Assembly (NCBI RefSeq): GCF_029478095.1
Contig: NZ_JAKOAV010000022.1
Span: 1 to 59,708, forward strand
Direction: 5' to 3'
DNA length: 59,708 nucleotides
From: Pelotomaculum isophthalicicum JI
Lineage (GTDB): Bacteria > Bacillota > Desulfotomaculia > Desulfotomaculales > Pelotomaculaceae
Shown here: piece after piece, positions 7,385 to 17,448 of the stretch
Layout: every line of letters starts with the position of its first letter
Position numbering within the stretch: position 1 is the first letter of the stretch
The notes under the pieces: generated by a model
The model's input: only the letters and a program-made list of their open reading frames with translations
What the model was told of the DNA's origin: nothing
Database searches by the model: none
Position numbers and translations under genes: made by a program

Positions 7385-10300
7385 TTGTCAAGCGCGAAAA
7401 GTAAAACATGGCGCGTCCTGCTCTCGGTAGTGTTCGTCATGGCCATGCTGTTCAGCTATGGTCCGGCGGCGAACGCCGACGAAAGCACGGTAGTGACTGT
7501 CGGCGCCGTCACCGGTGAGCCTGGAACAGAGATCCAGGTTCCGGTTTATTTGAATAGTACGGGTAATGTGGCAGTGGGTCAATTTGACATGTACTATGAC
7601 TCCGCCCTGTTAACCTACACGGGCTACAGCAGGGGGGATCTGGTGGCTTCCACCAGCCATAGTTTCATAGTCAGCAACCCGTCTACCGGTCCCAAGAGAA
7701 CGAGAGTTATTATTTCAAGCAATCCCAAGGTAGCGATCCCGGCCGGATCCGGCACCCTGATCATCTTGAAGTATCAGGTTGCGGCAGGCGCGCAGCCGGG
7801 TCAGAGCTGTACCTTGCAACTGGTACACAATCCGCCCACATCTACCTTGAAACTGAATGAAGTCAATAACGCGGTAATCCCCGCCACCTGGCACGATGGG
7901 CAGTTTAGCATAACCGGCGGCCCCATCGCCCTTAGCGTGGACCCGGCCGCCGTCACCCTGAATGTCGGCGCCACCCGGGCCGTCAGTGCCACGGTTAACC
8001 CGAACGACGCCGGACTGAGCTACGCTTCCAGCGACACAGGCGTGGCCACCGTCAGCGCCTACGGCTTGATCAGCGCCGTGGCCCCGGGCGTCGCCGACAT
8101 CACCGTTACCGCCGCCAAGGCCGGCTACACCACGGCCACCGCCACCGTGGCGGTCACCGTGGTCGACGCGGCGCCAACCTGGCCCGCGGGCGCCGCCCTG
8201 ACCGCCGCCGCCACCGGCGGCAGCGTGAACTTAAGCTGGCCCGCGGCCGCCGGCGGCGCGGGCGTCACCGGCTACCAGGTCTGCCGGGACGGCAGCCTGC
8301 TGGCCACCGTGACATCCACCGTCTACACCGTCGACGGCCTGGCCCCAGGCAAATACTACTTTACCGTGAGGGCCGTGGACACCGCCGGCAACCTCAGCGC
8401 GGCCTTATCCGCCAGTGCGGCGCCGGGCCTGGCCAACGGCTATATCACCACCGTGGCCGGCAATGGAACACTTGGCTACTCCGGCGACAACGGCCCGGCC
8501 ACCGCTGCGCAGCTAAACCTGCCTAATGGCATGGCTATGGATGCCGCCGGCAACCTTTATATTGCAGATTCTGAAAATAATCGCGTCCGCGTGGTGGCGG
8601 CGGCTGATGGTGTCAGATGCGGCATCGCCATGACAGCCGGGAACATTTACACCGTGGCCGGCACCGGCAATCGAGGCTGCTCCGGCGACAACGGCCCGGC
8701 CGCCGGCGCGCAGCTAAACTTGCCTAATAGTGTTGCGGTGGACTCCGCCGGTAACCTCTACATCGCCGACACCGACAATCATCGTGTCCGCATGGTGGCG
8801 GCTGCTGACAGCACCAGATATGGAATCGCCATGACCGCCGGGAAAATCTACACCGTGGCGGGCACCGGCGCCGCCGGCTACTCCGGCGACGGCGGCCCGG
8901 CCGCTGGCGCAAAGCTAAGTTACCCTCAAGGAGTGACGGTGGATAGCGCCGGCAACCTCTATATCGCCGATAACCAAAACCATCGTATACGCCGGGTGTC
9001 TCCCAATGGTGCTATCACCACCGTGGCCGGAAATGAAATCCCTGGCTACTCCGGCGACAACGGCCCGGCCACCGGCGCTCAGCTTACCTCGCCTAGTGCT
9101 GTGGCGGTGGATACCGCCGGCAACCTCTACATTCTAGACAGCTATTACCAACGTGTTCGCATGGTGGCGGCGGTGTCCGGCACCAAATACGGCATCAACA
9201 TGACCGCCGGGAACATTTACACCGTAGCCGGCATCGGTATTCCGGGCTACTCCGGCGACGGCGGCCCGGCCACCGGCGCTCAGCTTACCTCGCCTAGTGC
9301 TGTGGCGGTGGATACCGCCGGCAACCTCTACATCGCCGACGGCAATCGCGTTCGCCGGGTGGCCCCCGGCGGCATCATCACCACCGTGGCCGGCACCGGC
9401 GTCAGCGGCTGCTCCGGCGACGGCGGCCCGGCCGGCGGCGCGCAGTTAACAGGCACTAGGGGTGTGGCGGTGGACGCCGCCGGCAACCTCTACATCGCCG
9501 ACAGCGGCAATCAGCGCGTCCGCTATGTGCCATCGCCGGTTTCTTCATCTTACCTGGCCACCCTCACCCTGAGCGGCAGCCCGGCCCTGAACTACAGCGG
9601 TGCCCCCTTTACCTACGACCTGAGCAGCCTCACCCTGGCCGGCGTTGGCCAGAACGGGGCGGCCTTCGACCTCACCGGCCAGACGGTCACCTGGGCGCTC
9701 ATCTCCGGCCCAGCCACTATCTCGGGCAGCACACTGACCATCAACGGCAGCGGCATCGTGAGCGTCACCGCCCGGGCGCTCGGGATCACCAGCAACACCC
9801 TTAGCCTTACCGTCACCAACAACGCCGGTAGTCAACCCCCGGCCCTGGCCGCGGATATCACCGGCAACAATGTCGGCCAGGATATCGAGCTGACCTTCAC
9901 TGACGACCCGGCCTGGCGTGGGGCCATCGGCGGGATCAGCATCGGAGGCGCGGCGCTTGGCGCCGGTCAATATACCATCGCTGCCGGCAAGATTACCGTC
10001 AGCGGGGCTATCTTCGCCACAGCCGGGGATTACGCCGTCGTGATTACAGCCGCCGGGTACGCGAACGCCTCCGTGACGCAGACGATACTGCCGCCCGGGA
10101 TAAAAACGCCGCCCGCCCTGGCCTTCGATTACACCGGTAACACCGCCGGCCAAGATATCGAGCTGACCTTTACGGACGACCCGATCTGGCGGGGGGCGAT
10201 CAACCAGGTTAGCGTCGACGGCGCGGCGCTCGGCGCCGGTCAATATACCATAGCGGCCGGCAAGATCACCATTAGCGGAGCCGTGTTCCCGGCGGAAAAA

Positions 10301-13300
10301 AATTATGCCGTCGTGATCACTGCTACCGGCTACGCGAATGCCGGCGTGACGCAGCCCATTGAAGAAATCGCGCTTGAAATCAAAGGGGACGGAGTGGAGA
10401 ATCCCGTTAGCTATACAATGTCCCACCTCCGGGCCATGCCTCAATACGAGCATTTGTACAGCACTATTAACGTCTTCCCCAGTAAAAACTTTTACCGGGC
10501 CCGGGGAGTCAAAGTCAGCGACCTGCTCGCCCCGGCGGGAGTGAAAAATGATGCCAGGCAGATTAAATTTATGTCTCTGGATAGTGAAATGGCATATACA
10601 GCTGAATTTCCCCTGCCGCAGTTTTTTAATGAAAAGCGCTATTATTACCCGCATTTCAAGGATGTAACCACCGCCGACGGCGACGGCGACGGGTGGATTC
10701 CCGGCGATTCATCTGGTGCGGAAGAGGTAGAGTCAATCATTGCACTAACAGTCAGCATTGGTCATACTAAACCACCTGCCGACTTTTCAGATATTGACAA
10801 TGATTTCTCATTTAAGTCCCTGATTGTAGGGCAGCGGTCGGTTCTCGAGGAGACGAACCCTTCTTTTGTGAAATATATGAAGGTAATCAAGGTGCTCACC
10901 GCCGATTTGGAAAAATGTCCCAATCCGCAGGCTGATCCAGGCGTTCTAGACGGTACCATGACGGTGCCCGCCGGGACCAAGGTGTATCTGAGTGCTCCCC
11001 CGGATAGTCTAAATTATAGGCAAATTCATTACACCACGGATGGAAGCACCCCGGACGTGAGCAGCCTAATTTATAATTGGAGCGGCAATAGTTATAACCC
11101 ATCACGAAACGTCCCCCTCGAAATCAGAAAGAGCACCACGCTTAAGGCTATCTTCATTGGCGACGGCAAGCGGGGCGGGTTGGACAGCGACGTGGTCACC
11201 TACCACTACCATGTCGACGTGGCCATGCCTCCGGACCTGGTGACCGATACCACCGATAATACGGTGGGTTGGCCGGTAGAGCTGGCCTTCCATTTCGGCA
11301 ACCCATATGTTACCGACGACGCGGACTGGCGGGCGGGCATCAGCGAGGTCAGTGTAGACGGCGTGGTGCTGGCCGCCGGGCAGTATTCGGCCGGCACCCC
11401 CGGCAAGCTCACCATCAGCGGCGACGTGTTCACCACGGCTAAAGATTATACCATTGTGATCAAGGCCGCCGGCTACACCGACGCCACCGTGACCCAGACC
11501 GTCCTTGAGTCCCTGAGCGAGCCGCCCGCCCTGGCAGCGGACACCACCGGGAACGTAACCGGGTGCCAGGTGGAGCTGACCTTCACCGACGACCCGGCCT
11601 GGCGGGGGGCCATCACCGGGATCACCGTCGACGGTGCGGCCCTGGCCGCCGGGCAGTACTCAAAAGACACCGCCGGCAAGATCACCATCACGGCAAATGT
11701 GTTCACCGCCGCCAGAGATTACACCATCGTAATTAAAGCCACCGGGTACAACGACGCCACCGTGACCCAGACCATCACCGGGCTGGTGGTGGAAAAGGCG
11801 CCCCTTCTGACCTGGTCCGGCGATCCCAAAACCACCCAGACCGTCACCTGGCTGATGCCGCAGACCTTTGCCACGGCCAAAGTACAGTACCTGGAAGCGG
11901 CCGGCTTTACCGGCAGCTTTGCCGGCGCCCAGGAAGCGGCGGCCGCCGGCCGGGCCTTCGGCGCCTCCGGCGCGGACAACCTGTTTTCAGTCAACCTGAC
12001 CGGCCTGGAGCCGGGGACGCGGTACGTCTACCGGGTCGGGTCCGGGGCGGACTGGAGCGGCCAGTACACCTTCACCACGGCTTCTGATACCGACGCCTTC
12101 TCCTTCCTGTACCTGGGCGACGTCCACGCCGGGTACAGCGCGGGCTGGGACGGCCAGTGGAGCGGGATGCTGGATTCAGCCTGTGCCGCGCACCCCGGCC
12201 TGAAGTTTTCCCTCCAGGGCGGGGATTTGACCAACGCGGACGACGAGGCGGAATACCGGCAGTTCCTCGGCGCGGCCACGGGAACATTCTCCCGGATTCC
12301 CTTCATGCCCGCTCTGGGGAACCACGACGGCGCCTTCTACCTGGATTTCTTCACCCTGCCGGAAAACGGCCCCGCCGGCCAGAAAAAAAGGTTTTACTCC
12401 TTTGACTACGGCAACGCCCACTTCGCCGTGCTGGACAGCGACAGCAACGGTGACGCGGCGGCCGCCGAGTGGCTGCGGCAGGACCTGCAAGACAATCACA
12501 GCCAGTGGAAGTTCGTGGTGTTCCACAAGCCCGCCTACTACGCCAGTGACGATGGGAAGACAGCCACATACGACGCCATACGGGCGACCTGGGTCCCCAT
12601 CTTTGAGCAAAACGGCGTGGATATGGCCTTTGTCGGCCACCAGCACGTGTACATGCGGACCAAGCCCATGCGGGACAACCAGGTCCAGGCGGACGGGCAG
12701 GGCATCACCTACGTCATGGGCGTGTCGGGACCCAAGTATTATGCCGCCGGGGAAGATTACGACTATGTCGCCAAAGAAGTGGCCAATGTCAGCAATTACC
12801 AGGTCGTCAGCATTGACGGCGGCGAACTGACCCTGACCTCTGTCCAGGCGGACGGCCAGGTCATCGACACTTATCAGATCGACAAGAACGCTGGTGTCCC
12901 GGCCCCCGTCTGGCCCGACGGCAGCGCCCTGACCGCCGCCGTCTCCGGCAGCGACGTGGTCTTGAGCTGGCCCGCGGCAACCGGCGACGGCATAACCGGT
13001 TATCGGGTCTACCAGGACGGCAACCTGCTGACCACCGTCGCAGATGCCGTTTACAGCGGCACCGTCACCGGGGCTGTATACGGCGACGCTTATAGCTATA
13101 CCGTAACCGGGCTGGCGCCCGGCAGCTACCAGTTCAGCGTCAAGGCGGTAAATGCCGCCCAAAAAACCAGCGCGGCCCTGACCGCCGGAGTCAGCATCAC
13201 CGGCTCCATGGACACCATGGCACCCGTATGGCCGGAAGGCGGCGCCTTAACCGCCGCCGTCTCCGGCAGCAGCGTGGCCTTGAGTTGGCCCGCGGCGTAT

Positions 13301-16300
13301 GACAACACGGGCGTCACCGGCTACCGGATTTACCGGGGTACGGCCTTGCTGGCCACCGTCACCGGGACCGTGCACAGCTACCCGATCACCGTGCTTGCCT
13401 CCGGCAGCTATACTTTCAGTGTTATAGCAGTTGACGCCGCTGGCAACGCCGGCGCGCCCCTGACCGCCGGCGCCGTGATTGCCAACAGTCCGGAAGTGGC
13501 GCTGACCATCACCGGAGACGGGGTGGCGACGACCAAAAGCTACACCCTGGACCAGCTTGCGGCCATGGAGCAGTACCAGCAGGTATACAGCGCGATCAAC
13601 ACCTGGCCCAGCAAGAAATGGTACGTGGGCAAAGGAGTCAAATTAAGAGACCTGCTTAGCCAGGCGGGGATGGCGGAAAACGCCAAGCTGATTAAAATTA
13701 CCTCGCAAGACGGCTACGCAGTAACCCTGACGGTGCAGGAACTGCTTAACGACAAGCGCTATTACTTCCCGCACCTGATGGATAGCGGCACCGGCGACGG
13801 CGGGGGGCACATACCCGGCTCCCCCGCGGGCGCGGTGGAAGTGGAGCCCATTCTCGGCCTGGCCAGCGCCGAGGGCACCAGCAACCCCGCCTATATGAAC
13901 GACGCGAACGCCCTGCTGCTGATGCTGGGGCAGCGGGCGGTCACCGAGCAGACAGGCAATCTATTCGCCAAATATGTAAAGAAAATCGAAGTGCTTACCA
14001 GCGCCCCGCCTAAATGGGACAACCCCCGGGCAGTACCGGACAGCGGCACGGTGGCCGCGGGCACCCTGGTCAGACTAAGCAATGACAACATGGACGACGA
14101 CAAAATTTACTACACCACGGACGGCAGCGACCCGACCCTGGACAGCCCGATGTACAACTGGATAGCCAGCCGGTGGTGGGATGCCCGAAAGAATGTTTTG
14201 GACACCATCAATCATCCTATCGAAATCAGAAAGAACACTGTCATCAAGGCCATAACCATCGGCCCCGGCAAAGAGAACAGCGATATCGTCACCTTCAGCT
14301 ACCAGGTTGACGTTCCCCTGCCCCCGGTATTAAAGGCGAATGCGACGAATGTAATCGGCCAGCAGGTGGATCTGACCTTTGACGACGACGCGGCCTGGCG
14401 GGCGGCCATCAGCCAGCTCAGCGTCGACGGCGCGGCCCTGGACTCCGTGCAATATTCAGTATACGCCGGCAAGATCACCATCATTGGAGATGTGTTCAAG
14501 ACAGCCAAGGATTATCTCATTGAGATCAATGCCGCCGGGTACAATGATGCCGCCGTGACGCTGACGATCACGGAAAGTAGCGGTACAGTAGAGCCTGAGC
14601 CCGAACCCAAAGACGTGGTGCTGACCATCAGCGGAAACGGGCTGGCAAAAGACAAGAAGTACACCCTGGCCGCTCTCCAGGCCATGGAACAGTACCAGCA
14701 GGTATACAGCGCGATTAACACCTGGCCCAGCAAGAAGTGGTATGTGGGGAAAGGGGTCAAATTGAGAGACCTGCTCAACCAGGCGGGGGCGGCCGGAAGC
14801 ATGATCAGATTCACCGCCAAAGACGGCTATCAAATGACTCTCACCGCTAAGGAGTTATTACAAGACAGGCGTTATTATTTCCCGCGTTTCATGGACACCG
14901 GCGGCGGCAACGGTGGGGGGCATCTGCCGGGCTCCCCGGCGGGGGCGGTGGAGGTGGAGCCCATCATCGGCCTGGTCAGCGCCGAGGGCTCAAACAACCC
15001 GGCCTATATGAACGACGTGAATACCCCGCTGCTGATGCTGGGACAGCGGGCGGTCACCGAGCAGACCGGTAATTTATTTGTAAAAAATTTGTGTAAAATC
15101 GAAGTTCTCACCACCAGCCCGTCCAGGTGGGACAGCCCGAAAGCGGAGCCGGGCAGCGGCACGGTGGCCGCGGGCACCAAGGTCAAGCTGAGCAACGCCA
15201 ACATGGACGACGACAAGATTTATTACACCACGGACGGCAGCACGCCGACCCTGGACAGCCCGATGTACAACTGGATTGCCAGCCGGTGGTGGTCAGCCCG
15301 GGGAGAAGCCACAGTGGCCGAAATCAATCACCCTATCGAAATAACCAAGGACACCACCATCAAAGCCGTCACCATCGGCCCCGGCAAGGAGGACAGCGAT
15401 GTCGTCACTTTCACTTACAAGGTTATGGAAGCTCCCTCCAGCGCGTCCGGCACCATCACGCCCGAAAAAGGAGGCGCCGTGAGCCTCGGGAATGAAGTTG
15501 TCATTGAGTTACCCCCCGGCGCGGTCACCAGCAATGTGGATGTAAAAATAGACCGCATCGCCGCGCCGCCCGCCGCGCCCGCCGGCTTCAAGCTGCTCGG
15601 CGGCGTGTACGAGTTCAGCGTGGGCGATCAGAAAAACTACAGCTTTACCAAAAGCGTGACCATCAAGCTAATCTTCGATCCCAAGGCTCTTAGCCCCGGC
15701 GAGACCCCGGCCGTCTACTACTACGACGAGACTGAAGGCCAGTGGGTCAACCTGGGCGGCACCGTGTCCGGCAATTACATCACCGTGCAGGTGGATCACT
15801 TCACCAAGTTTGCCGTAATGGTTGCCCTGCCTGCCAGCGTAACGGTGAAAATCAAGCTGGACAAAGGCGGCACGGTAAGCCTCAACGATGAAGCCGTCCT
15901 GGAAATACCCGCCGGAGCCCTCAGCGGAGCCGGTGAGGTGGAAGTAAAAATCGAGAGATTGGCCGCGCCGCCCGCCGCGCCCGCCGGTTTCAAGCTGGCC
16001 GGCAGCGTGTACGAGTGCAGCGTGGGCGGCAAGAGCAGCTACGAATTTGCCAAGCCGGCGACCATCAAGCTCAGCTTCGACCCCGGCCTGGTCGAACCGG
16101 GCAATACCCCGGCCGTTTTCTGCTACGACGAGGCCAAGGGCCAGTGGGTCAAGCTCGGCGGCGTTGTGTCCGGCAAGACCATCACCGTGCCGGTGGACCA
16201 CTGTGGCAGGTTTGCCGTGCTGACCGCCGCGAGAGTGATCCTGACCGACATCGCCGGCCACTGGGCGGAGGCCGCCATTGAAAAACTGGTGGCCATGGGC

Positions 16301-16816
16301 GCCGTCAGCGGATACCCCGACGGCACCTTCCAGCCCGACAACACCATTACCCGGGCAGAATTTGCCACCGTGCTGGTGAAGGCGTTCAAGCTGGAGGGCA
16401 AGGGCGGTCAAACCTTTGCCGACACTGCCGGTCACTGGGCCGCGGACGCCGTGGCCGCGGCCGCCTGTCACGGCATCGTCAGGGGCTACGACACCAACAC
16501 CTTTGCCCCGGACGACCTGATCACCCGCGAGCAGATGGCCGCGATGGTCGTCAAGGCGGCCAGGCCGGCCCCGGCGGCGGGAGGACTACAGTTTTCCGAC
16601 GGCGGCAGTATTTCCGGGTGGGCCAGGGAAGCCGTGGTCACAGCGACCGGGAACGGGATCATCAAGGGGTACGAAGACCGCACCTTCCGGCCCCAGGACA
16701 ACGCCACCAGGGCCGAGGCCGTGACGGTGATCGTGAATGCGTTGAACAGCATCGCCCCCGCCGCGCCGGCGGCGCCGCCGGCAACTGGAGCCGCGGCGGC
16801 GGTATCGCAACAGTAG
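7385..16816 (+). CDS. giant S-layer-anchored cohesin scaffold with propeller, phosphatase and oxidase-fold modules
   Basis: A mosaic of 3143 residues from TTG 7385 (AGGAGGG just before it, as in the sister scaffolds). Order by residue: signal peptide 1-31; cohesin 33-175; Big_2 179-260; FN3 262-349; six NHL-type repeats 352-719 (enough for one propeller); Ig-like 721-815; two DUF1533/Shr-HID-like 817-994; sulfite-oxidase-fold 1 and chitobiase-C 994-1277; two more HID-like 1279-1467; purple-acid-phosphatase-type FN3 and metallophosphatase 1469-1832 (GGDLTN, GNHD, GHQHVY); two FN3 to 2034; oxidase-fold 2 and chitobiase-C 2037-2311; HID-like; oxidase-fold 3 and chitobiase-C 2409-2682; two ZU5-like; three SLH domains 2951-3129. 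The SLH domains should bind pyruvylated wall polymer. The phosphatase motifs look intact, the oxidase folds lack the Cys. Confidence 0.85.
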   Translation: MSSAKSKTWRVLLSVVFVMAMLFSYGPAANADESTVVTVGAVTGEPGTEIQVPVYLNSTGNVAVGQFDMYYDSALLTYTGYSRGDLVASTSHSFIVSNPSTGPKRTRVIISSNPKVAIPAGSGTLIILKYQVAAGAQPGQSCTLQLVHNPPTSTLKLNEVNNAVIPATWHDGQFSITGGPIALSVDPAAVTLNVGATRAVSATVNPNDAGLSYASSDTGVATVSAYGLISAVAPGVADITVTAAKAGYTTATATVAVTVVDAAPTWPAGAALTAAATGGSVNLSWPAAAGGAGVTGYQVCRDGSLLATVTSTVYTVDGLAPGKYYFTVRAVDTAGNLSAALSASAAPGLANGYITTVAGNGTLGYSGDNGPATAAQLNLPNGMAMDAAGNLYIADSENNRVRVVAAADGVRCGIAMTAGNIYTVAGTGNRGCSGDNGPAAGAQLNLPNSVAVDSAGNLYIADTDNHRVRMVAAADSTRYGIAMTAGKIYTVAGTGAAGYSGDGGPAAGAKLSYPQGVTVDSAGNLYIADNQNHRIRRVSPNGAITTVAGNEIPGYSGDNGPATGAQLTSPSAVAVDTAGNLYILDSYYQRVRMVAAVSGTKYGINMTAGNIYTVAGIGIPGYSGDGGPATGAQLTSPSAVAVDTAGNLYIADGNRVRRVAPGGIITTVAGTGVSGCSGDGGPAGGAQLTGTRGVAVDAAGNLYIADSGNQRVRYVPSPVSSSYLATLTLSGSPALNYSGAPFTYDLSSLTLAGVGQNGAAFDLTGQTVTWALISGPATISGSTLTINGSGIVSVTARALGITSNTLSLTVTNNAGSQPPALAADITGNNVGQDIELTFTDDPAWRGAIGGISIGGAALGAGQYTIAAGKITVSGAIFATAGDYAVVITAAGYANASVTQTILPPGIKTPPALAFDYTGNTAGQDIELTFTDDPIWRGAINQVSVDGAALGAGQYTIAAGKITISGAVFPAEKNYAVVITATGYANAGVTQPIEEIALEIKGDGVENPVSYTMSHLRAMPQYEHLYSTINVFPSKNFYRARGVKVSDLLAPAGVKNDARQIKFMSLDSEMAYTAEFPLPQFFNEKRYYYPHFKDVTTADGDGDGWIPGDSSGAEEVESIIALTVSIGHTKPPADFSDIDNDFSFKSLIVGQRSVLEETNPSFVKYMKVIKVLTADLEKCPNPQADPGVLDGTMTVPAGTKVYLSAPPDSLNYRQIHYTTDGSTPDVSSLIYNWSGNSYNPSRNVPLEIRKSTTLKAIFIGDGKRGGLDSDVVTYHYHVDVAMPPDLVTDTTDNTVGWPVELAFHFGNPYVTDDADWRAGISEVSVDGVVLAAGQYSAGTPGKLTISGDVFTTAKDYTIVIKAAGYTDATVTQTVLESLSEPPALAADTTGNVTGCQVELTFTDDPAWRGAITGITVDGAALAAGQYSKDTAGKITITANVFTAARDYTIVIKATGYNDATVTQTITGLVVEKAPLLTWSGDPKTTQTVTWLMPQTFATAKVQYLEAAGFTGSFAGAQEAAAAGRAFGASGADNLFSVNLTGLEPGTRYVYRVGSGADWSGQYTFTTASDTDAFSFLYLGDVHAGYSAGWDGQWSGMLDSACAAHPGLKFSLQGGDLTNADDEAEYRQFLGAATGTFSRIPFMPALGNHDGAFYLDFFTLPENGPAGQKKRFYSFDYGNAHFAVLDSDSNGDAAAAEWLRQDLQDNHSQWKFVVFHKPAYYASDDGKTATYDAIRATWVPIFEQNGVDMAFVGHQHVYMRTKPMRDNQVQADGQGITYVMGVSGPKYYAAGEDYDYVAKEVANVSNYQVVSIDGGELTLTSVQADGQVIDTYQIDKNAGVPAPVWPDGSALTAAVSGSDVVLSWPAATGDGITGYRVYQDGNLLTTVADAVYSGTVTGAVYGDAYSYTVTGLAPGSYQFSVKAVNAAQKTSAALTAGVSITGSMDTMAPVWPEGGALTAAVSGSSVALSWPAAYDNTGVTGYRIYRGTALLATVTGTVHSYPITVLASGSYTFSVIAVDAAGNAGAPLTAGAVIANSPEVALTITGDGVATTKSYTLDQLAAMEQYQQVYSAINTWPSKKWYVGKGVKLRDLLSQAGMAENAKLIKITSQDGYAVTLTVQELLNDKRYYFPHLMDSGTGDGGGHIPGSPAGAVEVEPILGLASAEGTSNPAYMNDANALLLMLGQRAVTEQTGNLFAKYVKKIEVLTSAPPKWDNPRAVPDSGTVAAGTLVRLSNDNMDDDKIYYTTDGSDPTLDSPMYNWIASRWWDARKNVLDTINHPIEIRKNTVIKAITIGPGKENSDIVTFSYQVDVPLPPVLKANATNVIGQQVDLTFDDDAAWRAAISQLSVDGAALDSVQYSVYAGKITIIGDVFKTAKDYLIEINAAGYNDAAVTLTITESSGTVEPEPEPKDVVLTISGNGLAKDKKYTLAALQAMEQYQQVYSAINTWPSKKWYVGKGVKLRDLLNQAGAAGSMIRFTAKDGYQMTLTAKELLQDRRYYFPRFMDTGGGNGGGHLPGSPAGAVEVEPIIGLVSAEGSNNPAYMNDVNTPLLMLGQRAVTEQTGNLFVKNLCKIEVLTTSPSRWDSPKAEPGSGTVAAGTKVKLSNANMDDDKIYYTTDGSTPTLDSPMYNWIASRWWSARGEATVAEINHPIEITKDTTIKAVTIGPGKEDSDVVTFTYKVMEAPSSASGTITPEKGGAVSLGNEVVIELPPGAVTSNVDVKIDRIAAPPAAPAGFKLLGGVYEFSVGDQKNYSFTKSVTIKLIFDPKALSPGETPAVYYYDETEGQWVNLGGTVSGNYITVQVDHFTKFAVMVALPASVTVKIKLDKGGTVSLNDEAVLEIPAGALSGAGEVEVKIERLAAPPAAPAGFKLAGSVYECSVGGKSSYEFAKPATIKLSFDPGLVEPGNTPAVFCYDEAKGQWVKLGGVVSGKTITVPVDHCGRFAVLTAARVILTDIAGHWAEAAIEKLVAMGAVSGYPDGTFQPDNTITRAEFATVLVKAFKLEGKGGQTFADTAGHWAADAVAAAACHGIVRGYDTNTFAPDDLITREQMAAMVVKAARPAPAAGGLQFSDGGSISGWAREAVVTATGNGIIKGYEDRTFRPQDNATRAEAVTVIVNALNSIAPAAPAAPPATGAAAAVSQQ

Positions 16817-16855
16817 CCACACCTTGAGCTGCACTCTGCGCAGCCGGGTGAACAA

Positions 16856-16887
16856 CTCCCTTTCGGACCACACGGTCCGGGAGGGAG
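16856..16887 (+). terminator. hairpin after giant scaffold gene
   Basis: CTCCC and CGGACC pair with GGTCCG and GGGAG around an ACAC loop. As after the gene at 7058, no T tract follows. The regulatory repeat begins four bases later. Confidence 0.55.
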
Positions 16888-17027
16888 TCAATAAGGCTTA
16901 ATTCAAAGCGGCGGCAAAGGATAATTTTTGGGTGATTTTGTCTAAACCAGGCTAATCCCGGGATTAGGCGGGAGCATCCCGGGATCGGGTTGGAAGGCGC
17001 TGTTATAACGGTTTAAGTGTAAACACC

Positions 17028-17065
17028 TCCTAAGCCGTTTAAACCAATCTAAACCTGTCTAAACT
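17028..17065 (+). promoter_or_regulatory. 10-bp-phased TCTAAACC operator array 2
   Basis: Blocks start at 17028 (TCCTAAGCC, weak), 17038 (TTTAAACC), 17048 (TCTAAACC) and 17058 (TCTAAACT), exactly 10 bp apart. The last starts 62 bp before TAAAAT at 17120, the same distance as in array 1. Confidence 0.75.
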
Positions 17066-17119
17066 TTTTGCCTGAAGGTTTATCAGGTTGAGGGAAAGAC
17101 CGGCAGGCGCCTTGGCTGA

Positions 17120-17125
17120 TAAAAT
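17120..17125 (+). promoter_or_regulatory. probable -10 box of the SipW operon
   Basis: TAAAAT within the conserved CTGATAAAATAT. The -35 position is poor (AGACCG), again suggesting dependence on whatever binds the array. An alternative reading is a sigma-28-like pair, TAAA at 17120 and ACTGATAA 15 bases on, but the first copy has a different spacing. Confidence 0.45.
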
Positions 17126-17182
17126 ATAACCCAGCGAAACTGATAATATCCGCTGGTTGAATAAAGGAAGTTTTTAAGGAGT

Positions 17183-17446
17183 GTGGAGCCGAAGGTGAAG
17201 GTATTATTCCTGGTTCTGTCGGTAATTGTCGCGCTCGTGTTCTTGCCCGGCGGTATGGCCCGCTGGGAGCATGACGCGGAGATTACCGGCAAAATCCACA
17301 CGGGCAACTGGAACAAGCATCATCATTCCGCGCCGGAAAACACCTCCGGCGATTATCCCACGTTGATTGGTGACACCGGCGCGGACGATCGGCCGGAAGT
17401 CATACCATGTGACTACGAGCGGGAAGGGCTGGGAAATTTCCAATAG
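17183..17446 (+). CDS. short exported protein with SipW-type signal peptide
   Basis: An 87-residue protein. A hydrophobic segment (about 7-22) is followed by GGMARWEHDAEITGKIHTGNW, written here as GGMARW then EITGKIHTGNW, the pattern of SipW substrates. The mature part is only about 60 residues, rich in His, Asp and Gly, with a single Cys, far shorter than TasA-like proteins. AAGGAG at 17176 is too close to GTG 17183, so GTG 17195 (MKVLFLVL) may be the true start. It ends two bases before the signal peptidase gene, so the two are probably translated together. It could be a small matrix assembly protein in the manner of TapA; that is a guess from position. Confidence 0.6.
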   Translation: MEPKVKVLFLVLSVIVALVFLPGGMARWEHDAEITGKIHTGNWNKHHHSAPENTSGDYPTLIGDTGADDRPEVIPCDYEREGLGNFQ

Positions 17447-17448
17447 AA

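Larger units (their letters stand above)
16891..17165 (+). repeat. 280-bp regulatory repeat, copy 2 (upstream of SipW operon)
   Basis: Paralogous to 1591-1870 over its whole length. This copy has a perfect 16-bp palindrome CTAATCCCGGGATTAG at 16952-16967, directly after a lone TCTAAACC at 16941. In copy 1 the palindrome is imperfect. It ends with the CTGATAAAATAT box and controls the operon for the small SipW-type substrate, SipW and DUF5305 proteins. Confidence 0.8.
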
